Shown: positions 50,602 to 61,585, counted from the stretch's first letter. The stretch: 64,000 bases of DNA from Gemmatimonadota bacterium (GCA_018672475.1 JABHFS010000143.1:30866-94865); one strand, 5' to 3'. Notes: generated by a model from the sequence alone, not told the origin. Program-made: numbers and translations.

Positions 50602-52028
50602 TCGTCTATTCTCCGCAACCACGAGTCAAGCGGCTGCATCGCCGCCACATCTACCACACCATCGACGCCGAGACCGGCCCCCTGCAACGAACCGACCTCG
50701 ATCTGCCCCTCGCGAATATCGAGAAAACCGCTGTCCCCCTCTGCGCGATAAAGATCACCGTGCCGTTCGAGACACAAACTCCGCTCGGATGCCGACAGAT
50801 GATCCAGCCCGCGCACATAGTGGTGCCCATTGCGTTCGAGATGGGGGATGCCCAGTGCCGCGACGTGCACCAAATCCTGCTGCAAGGCGACTACCGGCAC
50901 GGTCGTCAAATCTTCCGCAGTAATAAAACAATTGCGCCCAGCATCATTGAGCTGATGAACGAGCGCATAGTTGGCCAGGGCCTTTATCAGTCCTTTGCAG
51001 GATTTGGACGAAACACCGGTATAGCCCAGTTCCAGCGCCTGGCGAAAAGTTTCCAGCGTTTCATCCGACTCATCGATCAACATCGGCCGCTTTGCCGCTA
51101 TCCCGCGAATATCCCCGGCCAATCCGGCATCCAGCGAAATCGAACGGTCCAATGGCTGCTCGATATAGAGTATACGTCCGTAAAACACCGGCAAACGCTC
51201 CTCGAGCCGTTCGAGCAATACCGACAGGTCGCCCGCATCATTATACTGTTCGTTGCCATCAAGACTGATGTGATAGTCGAACGAACCTTCGTCCAATAAA
51301 TCCGCGATCTGTCGCAAGCGCTCAAAATCAGCCACGGGATCACCGCCAATCTTGACTTTCAAATAGCGTACGCCCTGCTCGGTAATATATTCCTGCAACG
51401 ACTGCGGCAAGCCATCGTGCAAGCGATCATCGTCCGCAATATCAACGGTGCGAATCGGGTCGACCAGGCCAACCGTGTGGCGAATATGCAATGAGCGCAA
51501 TGGCGCCGGAGGCAGTAGCGCGGACAATTCGACACCCACCAATTCGGGATGAATCTGTGCAAGATCCAACGCCAACACATTGTCTTGCAACAATGAGAAA
51601 TAGGATCGATTAAGCGCCACGCCCAAGCCATCGATCATCGCGCGCTCCATCAGTGCGCCGCCATTGGACGCCAATAGCGGATCGACTCCCTGTGCTAAGC
51701 CCCAAGCCCGGCCCGCCTCATAGCCCGCGCGCCAAAGGGCAAACCCACTCTGACGGCCACCTGCCCGATAAGCTTCGGCGGCCGCATACGCCCCTTCGAC
51801 TAGGTTGCGAATCCCTTCGGCGACCGTCTTGTTCGGATCCTTATCGAACCAGCGCGGTGCCAGCATATCCGCCGCCCACCCGCGAGCCTGGCGGCCATCG
51901 GCCAACTCGACATCCATCGCCACGTGTAACGCGGTCTGGCTATCGATAGTGACATTGCCGAATTTGAACGGCATCCGCATCGGCATTTCGCGGACATAAA
52001 ATTGTATTTCTTTAACGGTGATTTGCAT
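50598..52028 (-). CDS. Enolase-superfamily protein with MLE-type motifs, first of a tandem pair
   Basis: 476 residues from the ATG at 52028 (a TTG two codons upstream is open). It is a full-length paralogue of the next gene, sharing MPFK-[YF]-G near residue 20, LHIRHTVGL, DGLPQSL-[QE]-EYI, and all catalytic motifs: YLKVKIGGD, SLDGNEQY, YIEQPLDRS, MLIDESDE and GVSSKSCKGLIK. The same C-terminal extension (HYVRGLDHLSASERSLCLER) is present. Both genes, the M20 peptidase and a small membrane protein form one minus-strand unit that begins after the arg operon terminator. A hetero-oligomer or two related substrates could explain keeping both copies. Confidence 0.82.
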   Translation of the reverse strand: MQITVKEIQFYVREMPMRMPFKFGNVTIDSQTALHVAMDVELADGRQARGWAADMLAPRWFDKDPNKTVAEGIRNLVEGAYAAAEAYRAGGRQSGFALWRAGYEAGRAWGLAQGVDPLLASNGGALMERAMIDGLGVALNRSYFSLLQDNVLALDLAQIHPELVGVELSALLPPAPLRSLHIRHTVGLVDPIRTVDIADDDRLHDGLPQSLQEYITEQGVRYLKVKIGGDPVADFERLRQIADLLDEGSFDYHISLDGNEQYNDAGDLSVLLERLEERLPVFYGRILYIEQPLDRSISLDAGLAGDIRGIAAKRPMLIDESDETLETFRQALELGYTGVSSKSCKGLIKALANYALVHQLNDAGRNCFITAEDLTTVPVVALQQDLVHVAALGIPHLERNGHHYVRGLDHLSASERSLCLERHGDLYRAEGDSGFLDIREGQIEVGSLQGAGLGVDGVVDVAAMQPLDSWLRRIDE

Positions 52029-52063
52029 GGGCAAAGTCTACTATATCGCCGGGTCGATTGCAA

Positions 52064-52094
52064 GCAAAAGAAAACCCCGGGGGAAACCCCGGGG
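52064..52094 (-). terminator. Rho-independent terminator of the arg operon
   Basis: CCCCGGGG (52075-52082), loop GAAA, CCCCGGGG (52087-52094): an 8-bp stem. On the minus strand it is followed by TTTTCTTTTG (52064-52074). It lies 28 bases after argH. Confidence 0.8.
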
Positions 52095-52121
52095 CGACAA
52101 TCAAACGAACCGTGAATGCGC

Positions 52122-53506
<1,385 letters not shown>

Positions 53507-53507
<1 letters not shown>

Positions 53508-54703
53508 CAGACGCCCTGCCGCAAGATTTCGTCGAAAACGTCGACGACCTCGTCAATGCGGTCCTTCTCGACAATCAGAGGCGGCAGAAAGCGCACCACG
53601 TCGGCACCGGCGGTCGCCACCAAAATATCGCGCTCGCGAAATGCCGCCAGATAATCGGCGGCAGGCCGCTGAGTAACCGCCCCGGCAATCAATCCCCTGC
53701 CCCTGACGCCAGATATGTGCTCGGGCCAGCGCTCCTGTAATTTTTCGAGGCGGCCGATCAGATATTCGCCTTTTTCACGCACCGTGTCGATAAAGCCATC
53801 TTCGATCAATTTGCCGAAGACCACTACGGCCGCGGCGCAGGCCACGGGGTTAGCACCAAAAGTCGCGGCGTGGTCGCCGGCCTGGATGGCATCGGCTACT
53901 TTCTGCCGCAAGAGCGCGACGCCAATCGGCAGACCGCCGCCAAGGGCTTTGGCCAAGGTCATGATGTCGGGCTCGACCCCATACTGTTGGTGGGCCCATA
54001 GCGAACCGAGCCGCCCGCAGCCCACCTGAATCTCATCGAAGACCAGCAGCATCTCGCGCTCATCACAAAGATCGCGCAGGCCCTGCAGAAACTCCGGTGT
54101 GGCGGCGTGGATACCGCCTTCGGCCTGCAAGGGCTCGACCAGGATCGCGCAGGTCTCGTCGGTCAACGCCTTTTCGACCGATGCCAAATCGTTGAAGTCC
54201 GCAAAATCGATACCGGGCAAAAGCGGCTCGAAACCCTTGTGGTATTTGGGCTGCCCCGTCGTCGAGATCGCCCCATAAGTCCGACCGTGGAACGAGTCAT
54301 TGAAGGCGAGCAGGCGATTCTTGGGCTTGGCGTGGGTTGTATTGCCCCACTTGCGGCAGAATTTGAGCGTAGCCTCCCACGACTCAGCGCCGCTATTGCA
54401 GAAAAAGACCCGGTCGGCGAAAGAATTCTCGACCAACATCTGCGCCAACTGCACCGAGGGAATGGTGTGGTAAAGATTGGATACGTGCATCAACTTAGCC
54501 GATTGTTCCTCGATCGCCTTAAGCACGTCATAATCGCCATAGCCAAAAGCATTAACAGCTAACCCGCTGACAAAATCGAGATAGCGGTTGCCGTCGGTAT
54601 CGAAGAGGTAAACCCCGTTGCCACGTTCGAGCACAAATTCGGGCCGACCGTAGGTCTGCAGGATATATTGTTGTTCGCCTTTGATAATGTCTTCGGTTTT
54701 CAT
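53507..54703 (-). CDS. argD: Acetylornithine aminotransferase
   Basis: 398 residues from the ATG at 54703, preceded by GGAGGAA; eight upstream codons are open but overlap the argB end. It is a PLP class III aminotransferase that converts N-acetylglutamate semialdehyde to acetylornithine. Motifs are FFCNSGAESWEATLKFCRKW (phosphate-binding), FHGRTYGAIS, and LVFDEIQVGCGRLGSLWAHQ with the Asp that contacts PLP. The PLP Lys is in MTLAKALGGGLPIG. Ser replaces the more usual Ala in A-x-E-A-N of the NSGAEA motif, a small variation. Confidence 0.93.
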
Positions 54704-54716
54704 GCTTTCCTCCGTC

Positions 54717-55580
54717 TTACTGGACAATCTGGGTGCCGATACCTTCTCTAGTTAGAAACTCGAGCAACATCGCGTGCGGTACGCGCCCGTCGATAACATG
54801 GGTTTTGCGCACACCGGATTTTACCGCTTTGGCACAGGCCTCGACCTTGGGAATCATTCCCCCACTAATCACGCCTTGGCCAATGAGCTCATCTACTTCG
54901 GAAACGCGCATTGTCGAGAGCAAAGAATCCTCATCGGCAGGATCGCGCATGATCCCCTGCACATCGGTCATAAAGACCAACTTCTCCGCGTGCAAGGCCG
55001 CGGCAATTTCACCAGCCGCGGTATCAGCGTTAACATTGAAACTTTCGCCCTCGGGGCCGCGGCCGATCGGAGCAACCACAGGCACCAATCCCTTACCGAT
55101 TAAATCCAACAAAGGCCCGGTGTCGATATGCTCAACAGCTCCGACATAGCCAATATCCACCGGCCCACCTTCGCTTAGCGCATAATGCTTGCGCACCTGC
55201 ATCACACCAGAATCCTTAGCCGAAACCCCCACTGACTGCCCCTGTAAGTCGTTGATCCCCCTTACGATCTGGGCATTCACCTCCCCAAACAGCACGCTCT
55301 CGACGACTCTCATCGTCTCTTCGTCGGTCACCCGCAGCCCATTCACCCGCTTGGTCTCAACCCCTTGCTCCTGCAGACGCTGACTGATCGCAGGACCACC
55401 GCCGTGCACAACAACCGGGCATATACCAACACTTTGCATAAAGACGATATCCTGCGGCACTGTATCCTCGCCGCCTTCATCAACCATAGTGCTGCCGCCG
55501 TATTTTACGACAACTACTTTGCCGCAAAACATTTGAATATAAGGCAGAGCCTCGATAAGCGTTGCCGCTTTATCGTGCAT
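54717..55580 (-). CDS. argB: Acetylglutamate kinase
   Basis: 287 residues from the ATG at 55580 with GGGGAAA upstream; a longer open frame of 36 codons lies over the argR end and is excluded. It phosphorylates N-acetylglutamate. The amino-acid-kinase motifs are VVVVKYGGSTM (phosphate-binding Lys), VVVHGGGPAISQRL, FNVNADTAAGEIAAAL (acetylglutamate binding), FMTDVQGIM and GGMIPKVEACAKAV. Arginine feedback cannot be settled by eye. It starts 10 bases after argR. Confidence 0.95.
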   Translation of the reverse strand: MHDKAATLIEALPYIQMFCGKVVVVKYGGSTMVDEGGEDTVPQDIVFMQSVGICPVVVHGGGPAISQRLQEQGVETKRVNGLRVTDEETMRVVESVLFGEVNAQIVRGINDLQGQSVGVSAKDSGVMQVRKHYALSEGGPVDIGYVGAVEHIDTGPLLDLIGKGLVPVVAPIGRGPEGESFNVNADTAAGEIAAALHAEKLVFMTDVQGIMRDPADEDSLLSTMRVSEVDELIGQGVISGGMIPKVEACAKAVKSGVRKTHVIDGRVPHAMLLEFLTREGIGTQIVQ

Positions 55581-55590
55581 AATTTCCCCG

Positions 55591-56058
55591 CTAATCCGCT
55601 TCTCCGCACACAGCGGATATTTTATTAACGACCGCAGTGGCTTCCGCATCAGACCGGGTGGCGATGAAAAGAGTGTTTTCACCGGCAATCGTACCGGCTA
55701 CCTCATTCCAGCCGATACGGTCGATGGCCTCGCAAACGCTTTGAGCATGGCCCGACAAGGTTCGCACAATCACCAGATTCGCCGCCTGTTCGGCTTGAAC
55801 AAGAAAATCCTGTAGCTCCCGATCGAGAATATGACGATCCCGCATCGTCGCACCGGAATCGGGTAAAGTATAGCGAAAACCGCCAATAGCCTGTGGCACG
55901 CGCACCACCCCCAACTCGCGCAAATCCTTCGACAAAGTCGACTGACTTACCTCAATGCCTTGTTGCTCGAGCACTTCAGCTAGCTTCTCGTGCGTATCAA
56001 CCGCTTCGGCAAAAAGCAGTTCCCGAATCCGGGTCTGCCGCATTTGTTTATTGCGCAT
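55591..56058 (-). CDS. argR: Arginine repressor
   Basis: 155 residues from the ATG at 56058 (GAGG close upstream); a TTG three codons earlier is an alternative. The N-terminal winged helix contains VSQSTLSKDLRELGVVRVP, the recognition helix region of ArgR. The C-terminal domain forms the hexamer and binds arginine in GTIAGENTLF at residues 122-131. In E. coli and Bacillus that motif reads G-T-I-x-G-D-D-T, and the two Asp contact arginine; here they are Glu127 and Asn128. An ARG-box-like site overlaps its own promoter, so the operon is probably autoregulated. Confidence 0.92.
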   Translation of the reverse strand: MRNKQMRQTRIRELLFAEAVDTHEKLAEVLEQQGIEVSQSTLSKDLRELGVVRVPQAIGGFRYTLPDSGATMRDRHILDRELQDFLVQAEQAANLVIVRTLSGHAQSVCEAIDRIGWNEVAGTIAGENTLFIATRSDAEATAVVNKISAVCGEAD

Positions 56059-56107
56059 AATCCTCAACTCGGCAATTTCGGTAATTATTATTTATATACA
56101 ATAAAAA

Positions 56108-56125
56108 TATGAATTTATATTTAAA
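56108..56125. promoter_or_regulatory. ARG-box-like operator over the arg promoter
   Basis: TATGAATTTATATTTAAA: the core TGAAT-TTAT-ATTTA matches the E. coli ARG box TGAATwwwwATTCA at 13 of 14 positions. It overlaps the -10 of the arg promoter. A second, weaker AT-rich candidate may lie on the start-point side (56085-56105). Confidence 0.6.
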
Positions 56126-56140
56126 TTGATAGAGTGTCAA
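56112..56140 (-). promoter_or_regulatory. Promoter of the argR-argB-argD-argH operon
   Basis: On the minus strand TTGACA (56135-56140), 17 bases, TAAATT (56112-56117). The -35 is consensus and the -10 matches 4 of 6. It lies in a strongly AT-rich stretch 54 bases before the argR ATG. Confidence 0.65.
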
Positions 56141-56157
56141 GCAGCGAATCGGCACTG

Positions 56158-56976
56158 CTAAACCTCTTCTTCTGCCTCAACGGTTTCGACTTTGGCCTGA
56201 CTCGGCGCCATCAATTCCCTTAACCGTTGTTTGAGTTCCCTACCGTCGAGCCCTCGAACCAAAACCCCGCCAATGGCCAGCGAAATCGTACTGCTCTCTT
56301 CGGAGACGATAATCGTTACCGCATCCGACTCCTGCGATAGCCCCAGAGCCGCTCGGTGCCGAGTGCCCAGACGCTGATCTTCGACATCCTCCGCCAGCGG
56401 CAAAGTGCAGCGGGCCGCCACCAGACGCTCCCCTTGGATAATCACCGCCTGATCGTGCAATGGCGTGCGCGGATTGAAAATAGTCGTCAATAAATCGTCC
56501 GAAACTTCGGCATCCAACGCCACGCCGGTCTCGCTGATCGTCCTCAACTGCGCTTGGCGCGCCAGCACGATCAGCGCGCCATAACCAAGAGCGGCCAGGC
56601 GCTCGACTCCTTCGACCACCTCGTCGATAACGCGCGAAGGTTCGGCGCGGTAAAACCAGCGAAAAGCCGGACTCTGGCCCAAGACCTGGAGAATGCGCCG
56701 CAATTCGGGCTGGAAAAGAATCACCAACAGAATCAGCAGTATCGAGCGCACTTGCTCCAAAAGCCAAGCCAGGGCGTTCATATTCAGCCAGGGTGCCGCC
56801 ATCGCCACCGTCACCATCAACAGCAGTCCGACCAGCATTTGCGCCGCTCGAGTACCCTTGATCAGCGAGAGCAAGCGGTTAAAAATAAAAGCGACGAGCA
56901 GGATATCAACCAGCGAGACCAGCGAAAACGGTAGAAATCCGAACAAATGAAAAAGTACCAACTCTTCTTCTAACAT
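56158..56976 (-). CDS. cdaA: Diadenylate cyclase (CdaA-type) with an altered DGA motif
   Basis: 272 residues from the ATG at 56976, which shares TGATG with the folP stop; 68 open codons upstream lie over folP. Three transmembrane segments occupy residues about 7-88, followed by a DisA_N domain. The domain normally makes c-di-AMP from two ATP. The RHR motif is intact (LGTRHRAA, 206-208) and GYGALIVLAR is normal, but the catalytic DGA motif reads DQA (PLHDQAVII, 175-177): the metal-binding Asp is kept and Gly is replaced by Gln. I checked the codons (GAT CAG GCG). The tilS-ftsH-folP-cdaA order is common. Confidence 0.88.
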   Translation of the reverse strand: MLEEELVLFHLFGFLPFSLVSLVDILLVAFIFNRLLSLIKGTRAAQMLVGLLLMVTVAMAAPWLNMNALAWLLEQVRSILLILLVILFQPELRRILQVLGQSPAFRWFYRAEPSRVIDEVVEGVERLAALGYGALIVLARQAQLRTISETGVALDAEVSDDLLTTIFNPRTPLHDQAVIIQGERLVAARCTLPLAEDVEDQRLGTRHRAALGLSQESDAVTIIVSEESSTISLAIGGVLVRGLDGRELKQRLRELMAPSQAKVETVEAEEEV

Positions 56977-57824
56977 CACTCGCCGGCTTCCCCTATTACC
57001 GCCTCGGCTAATCGCACGGCCTGCAACGTCTGGGCGACATCGTGGACCCGCAACAAATGCGCGCCGCTCGCTGCCGCAAGCACGGCGGCGGCGAGACTGC
57101 CCCCCAGACTCTCCTCGACGGAAAGTCCCAGGGTCTTCCAGATAAAAGACTTGCGTGAGGCACCGACGAGCAATGGACACTGCAACGCGAGGAATCGGTC
57201 CAGGCTGCGCATCAAGGCCAAGTTCCCCTCGCGCGATTTACCAAAGCCTAGCCCCGGATCGACAGCCACATATTCGACGCCTTGTGCACGGGCCTCCTTC
57301 ACCCTCTCCTCCAGAAAACCGTAGACCTCGCCGATCAAATCATCATAGTGGGTATTCTGTTGCATCGTAGCCGTGTTCCCTCGCCGATGCATTAATACCA
57401 CCGGCGCACCTAAATGCGCGGCAGTCTCAGCCATTGCAGCGTCCTGTTGCAGCGCGCTAATGTCGTTGATAATATCCGCACCGGCCTCGAAGGCTCGCCT
57501 AACGACCTCCGACTTAACCGTGTCAATCGAGAGAATCGCTTCGCTCTGGCGGCGGACCCCGGCGATAATCGGCAGAACCCGGCGGCACTCTTCGTCGACA
57601 GAGACCTGCTCGGCGGCACCGTACATCGGCGGACGTGATGATTCGCCGCCGACATCGATGATCGCGGCGCCTTCATCGACAAGCTGCAAAGCGCGCTCGA
57701 TGGCAGCGCCCGCATCGGCATAGCTACCGCCATCGTAAAACGAGTCGGGGGTCACATTGATAATTCCCATGATCTGTACCCGATCGCCAAAATCGAGTAC
57801 GCGGCCTCGCAGACTCCAGATCAC
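56976..57824 (-). CDS. folP: Dihydropteroate synthase
   Basis: 282 residues. It joins p-aminobenzoate to hydroxymethyl-dihydropterin pyrophosphate in folate synthesis. Motifs in order are IMGIINVTPDSFYDGG, AIIDVGGESSRP, SIDTVKSEVVRRAFEAGADIINDIS, VLMHRRGN, DPGLGFGKS and LVGASRKSFI. The start is a GTG at 57824 that overlaps the ftsH stop in GTGA, so it is translationally coupled. TGATG at its end couples it to cdaA. Confidence 0.94.
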   Translation of the reverse strand: MIWSLRGRVLDFGDRVQIMGIINVTPDSFYDGGSYADAGAAIERALQLVDEGAAIIDVGGESSRPPMYGAAEQVSVDEECRRVLPIIAGVRRQSEAILSIDTVKSEVVRRAFEAGADIINDISALQQDAAMAETAAHLGAPVVLMHRRGNTATMQQNTHYDDLIGEVYGFLEERVKEARAQGVEYVAVDPGLGFGKSREGNLALMRSLDRFLALQCPLLVGASRKSFIWKTLGLSVEESLGGSLAAAVLAAASGAHLLRVHDVAQTLQAVRLAEAVIGEAGE

Positions 57825-59767
57825 GCTTCCTCTTCGTCGAGCAATGCGCGTACTGGCTCTCGCTGCAAGGGCTCTCCGGCCAGAATGCGGTCGATCTCCG
57901 AACTATCGAGCACCTCATATTGCAGCAGGGACTGGGCTAGGGCATGCAGCTTGTCCGTTTTCTCGCTCAAGATCTTGTTCGCCGTTTCCTCTGCCTGCAT
58001 GACCAGCCTGCGAATCTCGCGATCAATCGTCTGGGCGGTCTCCTCGCTCATTTGCTGGTTGCGCGTAAAATTCTTGCCCAAGAAAACTTCATCATCACCG
58101 CCACCCAACGCGAGAGGCCCGAGTTCCTCGTTCATACCCCATTCGCAGATCATCGACCGGGCCAAACCCGTCACTTGCTGATAATCTCCTTGGGCCCCAG
58201 TTGAACGCTCGGCGAAGATCAGCTTTTCGGCAATACAACCACCTAACGCGGTGGCCAGATGGGCCTTGAGCCGCGTCTCGGTAAGCGATCGACGCTCGTC
58301 GGCGAGAAAAGAGACCATGCCCATCGCCTGGCCCCGTGGTATGATAGTAGCCTTGCCAATCGAGGGGCCTGCTTCAAGGCTCTTCGCCACGAGCGCATGA
58401 CCGGCTTCGTGATAGGCCGAGAGTCGTTGATCTTCCTTGGTAAGGACCATACTACGGCGTTCGGCCCCGAGCATGACCTTGTCCTTTGCCGCATCGAAGT
58501 CGGTCATCGCGACCATCTTGCGGTCATAGCGCGATGCCAAAAGAGCGGCTTCGTTAACCAGATTCGCCAGGTCAGCCCCCGAAAGCCCGGGCGTGCCCTG
58601 CGCTATTTTTTGCAGGTCGACATCAGGATCTAGAGGCACCTTGCGCACATGAACCTTCAATACACCCTCCCGCCCGCGTATATCGGGCAGATCCACCACC
58701 ACCCGGCGATCAAAACGGCCCGGGCGCAAAAGCGCTGGGTCAAGCACGTCGGGGCGGTTAGTAGCCGCGATGAGGATCACACCATCATTGGATTCGAAAC
58801 CGTCCATTTCGACCAATAATTGGTTCAGCGTCTGCTCGCGCTCATCGTGCCCACCGCCGATACCCGCGCCCCGGTGACGGCCAACCGCGTCTATTTCATC
58901 GATAAATACGATGCAAGGGGCGCTCGCCTTGCCCTGCTCGAATAAATCGCGCACCCTCGAAGCTCCAACCCCGACGAACATCTCGACAAAATCGGATCCA
59001 CTGATCGAGAAAAAAGGCACATCGGCCTCACCCGCCACTGCCCGCGCCATATGGGTCTTGCCCGTCCCCGGCGGCCCCACCATCAAGACGCCTTTCGGAA
59101 TTCGACCGCCCAAACGCTGGAATTTTAGGGGCTCTTTCAAAAATTCGATAATCTCCTCAAGCTCTTCTTTCGCCTCGTCGGCACCGGCCACATCAGCGAA
59201 GGTCGTCTTTCGCTTGTCCTCCATCAGCAGCTTCGCCTTGCTCTTGCCGAAGGAAAACAAACCACGGGATCCGCCTTGCATCTGCCGCAACATAAATACC
59301 CAGAAGCCGATAAAAAGCAGCCAGGGTAAAAGGCTGAAAAGCAGGTCATACCATTCGAAAGGTTCCTCTTTAAATCGGAAATCGATCTGCTGGTCTTCCC
59401 ACTCGCGCTTGGTATCCGCGTCGATCGGCCCCAGATTGACGACGAATTTTTCTTGATTGTGCAATTTTCCGTGCAACTCGTTTTCGCCAATGATCACAGC
59501 CGAGGCGATAAAGCCCGCCTCCAGGTGTTCGCGATACGTTTTATAGGAAATGACTTCGGCGTCGGAAGGTCTACTATCAAAAAATTTAGCCGCAAAAATC
59601 AGCACCAATACGAAGAAAATCCAAAATGCCTGCGTCCGCGACGGTCTTCGCCATAAACGCGGCCGATCCTCGTCGTCGGGCTGTGGGCGATTTGAGTTGC
59701 CATTCGAAGGGCGATCCGCCCGTTTCTCTTGGTCTATCGGTTCTTGTCCATCCATGTTTTTTTTCAA
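57821..59767 (-). CDS. ftsH: ATP-dependent zinc metalloprotease FtsH
   Basis: 648 residues from a TTG at 59767, which overlaps the tilS stop in TTGA; an ATG at 59755 (MDGQEP) is the alternative, and neither has a clear Shine-Dalgarno. FtsH extracts and degrades membrane and regulatory proteins. A Pro/Asp-rich cytoplasmic leader of about 45 residues precedes TM1 ([18 protein letters not shown]); TM2 is [19 protein letters not shown]. The AAA module has [16 protein letters not shown] and the [23 protein letters not shown]. The zinc site is HEAGH. The C-terminus is the normal helical domain. Confidence 0.95.
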   Translation of the reverse strand: MKKNMDGQEPIDQEKRADRPSNGNSNRPQPDDEDRPRLWRRPSRTQAFWIFFVLVLIFAAKFFDSRPSDAEVISYKTYREHLEAGFIASAVIIGENELHGKLHNQEKFVVNLGPIDADTKREWEDQQIDFRFKEEPFEWYDLLFSLLPWLLFIGFWVFMLRQMQGGSRGLFSFGKSKAKLLMEDKRKTTFADVAGADEAKEELEEIIEFLKEPLKFQRLGGRIPKGVLMVGPPGTGKTHMARAVAGEADVPFFSISGSDFVEMFVGVGASRVRDLFEQGKASAPCIVFIDEIDAVGRHRGAGIGGGHDEREQTLNQLLVEMDGFESNDGVILIAATNRPDVLDPALLRPGRFDRRVVVDLPDIRGREGVLKVHVRKVPLDPDVDLQKIAQGTPGLSGADLANLVNEAALLASRYDRKMVAMTDFDAAKDKVMLGAERRSMVLTKEDQRLSAYHEAGHALVAKSLEAGPSIGKATIIPRGQAMGMVSFLADERRSLTETRLKAHLATALGGCIAEKLIFAERSTGAQGDYQQVTGLARSMICEWGMNEELGPLALGGGDDEVFLGKNFTRNQQMSEETAQTIDREIRRLVMQAEETANKILSEKTDKLHALAQSLLQYEVLDSSEIDRILAGEPLQREPVRALLDEEEA

Positions 59768-61161
59768 GCTCTATTGTCAGTCCGCCGCCTAAACTGGCAC
59801 AAGGCAACGCGACGTGTAGCGGAATCCACCCTGAAAGTATGACTAGAACGCAGCGGCAAGACCCAGGCAATATCCTCTCCCTGAGCCAAAACCAAAATTT
59901 CATCACGTAAAATCCTGGGCCACTTAGCGTCGATAAGCAAGTCGCTCAATTTCTTGTGCCCAACCATCCCCAGAGGCCGAAAGCGATCGCCCGGCCGCAT
60001 ACTGCGCAATTGCACCTGCGCCCCCAATCGATCGGCATCAAAAGCCGCCTGCCCGGCACCTAAACCATCTTTTATTTCAACAAAATATTCGACGGAAACG
60101 ATTTCAGCGCGAATCTCGATGCCCTGGTCCACCAAAGCCACCGCGCCGGGAACTGCCAATACAGATTCGACCGGCGGCCAATGCCCTCGGCGCAAAAAAT
60201 AGCGCGAACCATTCCCTTGACACCTAAGCCCACCGCGCAATTCATGCAACCCCTTGTCCCCAGCCCGAATCCAATCCAATATTTGCTCAACGACGGCAAA
60301 ATCAAAAGGGCTCTCTGCGGCAGAAAGCCCCTGAAGCACGGCGCGCACAACGCGCCTTTGCACTGCTATATGATAATCTACAAGGACAGAGCTATCAAGG
60401 GTAATTTTATCGTTGTAACTTTCACAAACCACTGCAGTTATAGCCTCTTCGGCTAAGTCTGAGAGCAAGTGGTCTTCGTCTTTAAGCAGCCGCGCCGTGC
60501 GATTAAGCGTCTCGGTAATCTTGGGGTTGTACTCCTCAAGCAGAGGAAGCAGTTCCCACCGTATCCGGTTGCGCAAGAAATGCACGTCTCGATTGGACGC
60601 ATCTTCTCTATGGCATAAACCTCGTTCCTGCGCATAGGTTTCAATCTCCGTGCGTCGCACACTCAACAAGGGACGTAGATAACGCCCTTCCCTCACCGCT
60701 TCCATCGCCCCCAACCCAGTTGCTCCGCTGCCGCGCAAAAGGCGCATCAACACCGTTTCCGCCTGATCTTCTGCATGGTGTCCCAGAACGACAAACGAAG
60801 CCCCAACACAACCAGCGACTTCTTCGAAAAAGGCATAGCGCAGCAGCCGGCCAGCTTCTTCAAGCGATAGTTTTTCCTCTTGGGCATGCTCCCCGACATC
60901 GCGCCGCTCGACAGTACAAGGCAAACCCCGGCGCGATGCCTCTTCGGCGACAAAACGTCCATCGGCACTCGATTCGGGCCTCAATGCATGATCGAAATGC
61001 GCCAGATGCAATTGATAGCCCAATTCTCCGCGCAATTGATCTAAGATATCGAGTAAGACAATCGAATCGATCCCTCCCGATACCGCGACGATTAAACGGC
61101 TATCAGCCTTGACCTTTGCCTGGAAAAGTACTTGACGCGCACTGTGTACAATGAGTTCCAT
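59764..61161 (-). CDS. tilS: tRNA(Ile)-lysidine synthase
   Basis: 465 residues. It converts C34 of the tRNA-Ile2 anticodon to lysidine. The PP-loop is VAVSGGIDSIVLLD (SGGIDS at residues 28-33), followed by LHLAHFDHALRPESSADGRFV and GHHAEDQAETVLMRLLRGSG. The C-terminal TilS domains follow, with LRSMRPGDRFRPLGMVGHKKLSDL. The ATG at 61161 has only a weak ribosome-binding site. It is the first gene of the tilS-ftsH-folP-cdaA unit. Confidence 0.93.
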   Translation of the reverse strand: MELIVHSARQVLFQAKVKADSRLIVAVSGGIDSIVLLDILDQLRGELGYQLHLAHFDHALRPESSADGRFVAEEASRRGLPCTVERRDVGEHAQEEKLSLEEAGRLLRYAFFEEVAGCVGASFVVLGHHAEDQAETVLMRLLRGSGATGLGAMEAVREGRYLRPLLSVRRTEIETYAQERGLCHREDASNRDVHFLRNRIRWELLPLLEEYNPKITETLNRTARLLKDEDHLLSDLAEEAITAVVCESYNDKITLDSSVLVDYHIAVQRRVVRAVLQGLSAAESPFDFAVVEQILDWIRAGDKGLHELRGGLRCQGNGSRYFLRRGHWPPVESVLAVPGAVALVDQGIEIRAEIVSVEYFVEIKDGLGAGQAAFDADRLGAQVQLRSMRPGDRFRPLGMVGHKKLSDLLIDAKWPRILRDEILVLAQGEDIAWVLPLRSSHTFRVDSATRRVALCQFRRRTDNRA

Positions 61162-61242
61162 CTATATTTTTCGCATTGATGCCGACTGGAACGGGAATTG
61201 CTCAGCTATTAATCAATGGCACAAATTCAAAAGGAGCAATTT

Positions 61243-61542
61243 ATGCGACGCCCTCAGATCAAACTCGATAGCATCCGCGTGCAAACTGCTCGCATGATGG
61301 AAATATACACGCTATTGCAAGGTGAACTTGAGAAAAATTCAGGTCTCGGCTTGACTAAACAGACCCGAGGCCAACTCGACCACGCCATCGCGACGATCCA
61401 CGCCAATATGCGGCAAATATTAGATCTTCTAACCGCCTATCAGGAAGAAAATTCTCTCGCGACCGAAGAAGTGCAGGAATTAGAAGAATTAGAAGGAATT
61501 CTCGAAGCTGTATTGGCCTGGCATAACGAAGAAGGGGAATGA
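61243..61542 (+). CDS. Small helical cytoplasmic protein, unknown function
   Basis: 99 residues from the ATG at 61243, chosen because AAAGGAG is 6 bases upstream; a start at 61216 is open but has no such site. The sequence is almost all amphipathic helix (RPQIKLDSIRVQTARMMEIY, later TEEVQELEELEGILEAVLAW), so a small helical bundle or coiled-coil dimer is likely. No family is recognised. The gene is transcribed away from tilS and its stop lies inside the terminator hairpin. Confidence 0.65.
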   Translation: MRRPQIKLDSIRVQTARMMEIYTLLQGELEKNSGLGLTKQTRGQLDHAIATIHANMRQILDLLTAYQEENSLATEEVQELEELEGILEAVLAWHNEEGE

Positions 61543-61563
61543 CCCATTGGGTCACTCCCCTTT
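61534..61563. terminator. Terminator hairpin between convergent genes
   Basis: GGGGAATGACCC (61534-61545) and GGGTCACTCCCC (61549-61560) pair except at one position, with a 3-nt loop and TTT following on the plus strand. It overlaps the stop codon of the small helical protein gene and may also serve the convergent Fn3 protein gene. Confidence 0.65.
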
Positions 61564-61585
61564 CCCCATCCTGCTTTAACCCCGC

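Noticed and set aside
54733..61112. Plus-strand open frames opposite the arg, cdaA, folP, ftsH and tilS genes
   Set aside because: They are shadows of well-recognised minus-strand genes caused by high GC content, with no family match or ribosome-binding site.
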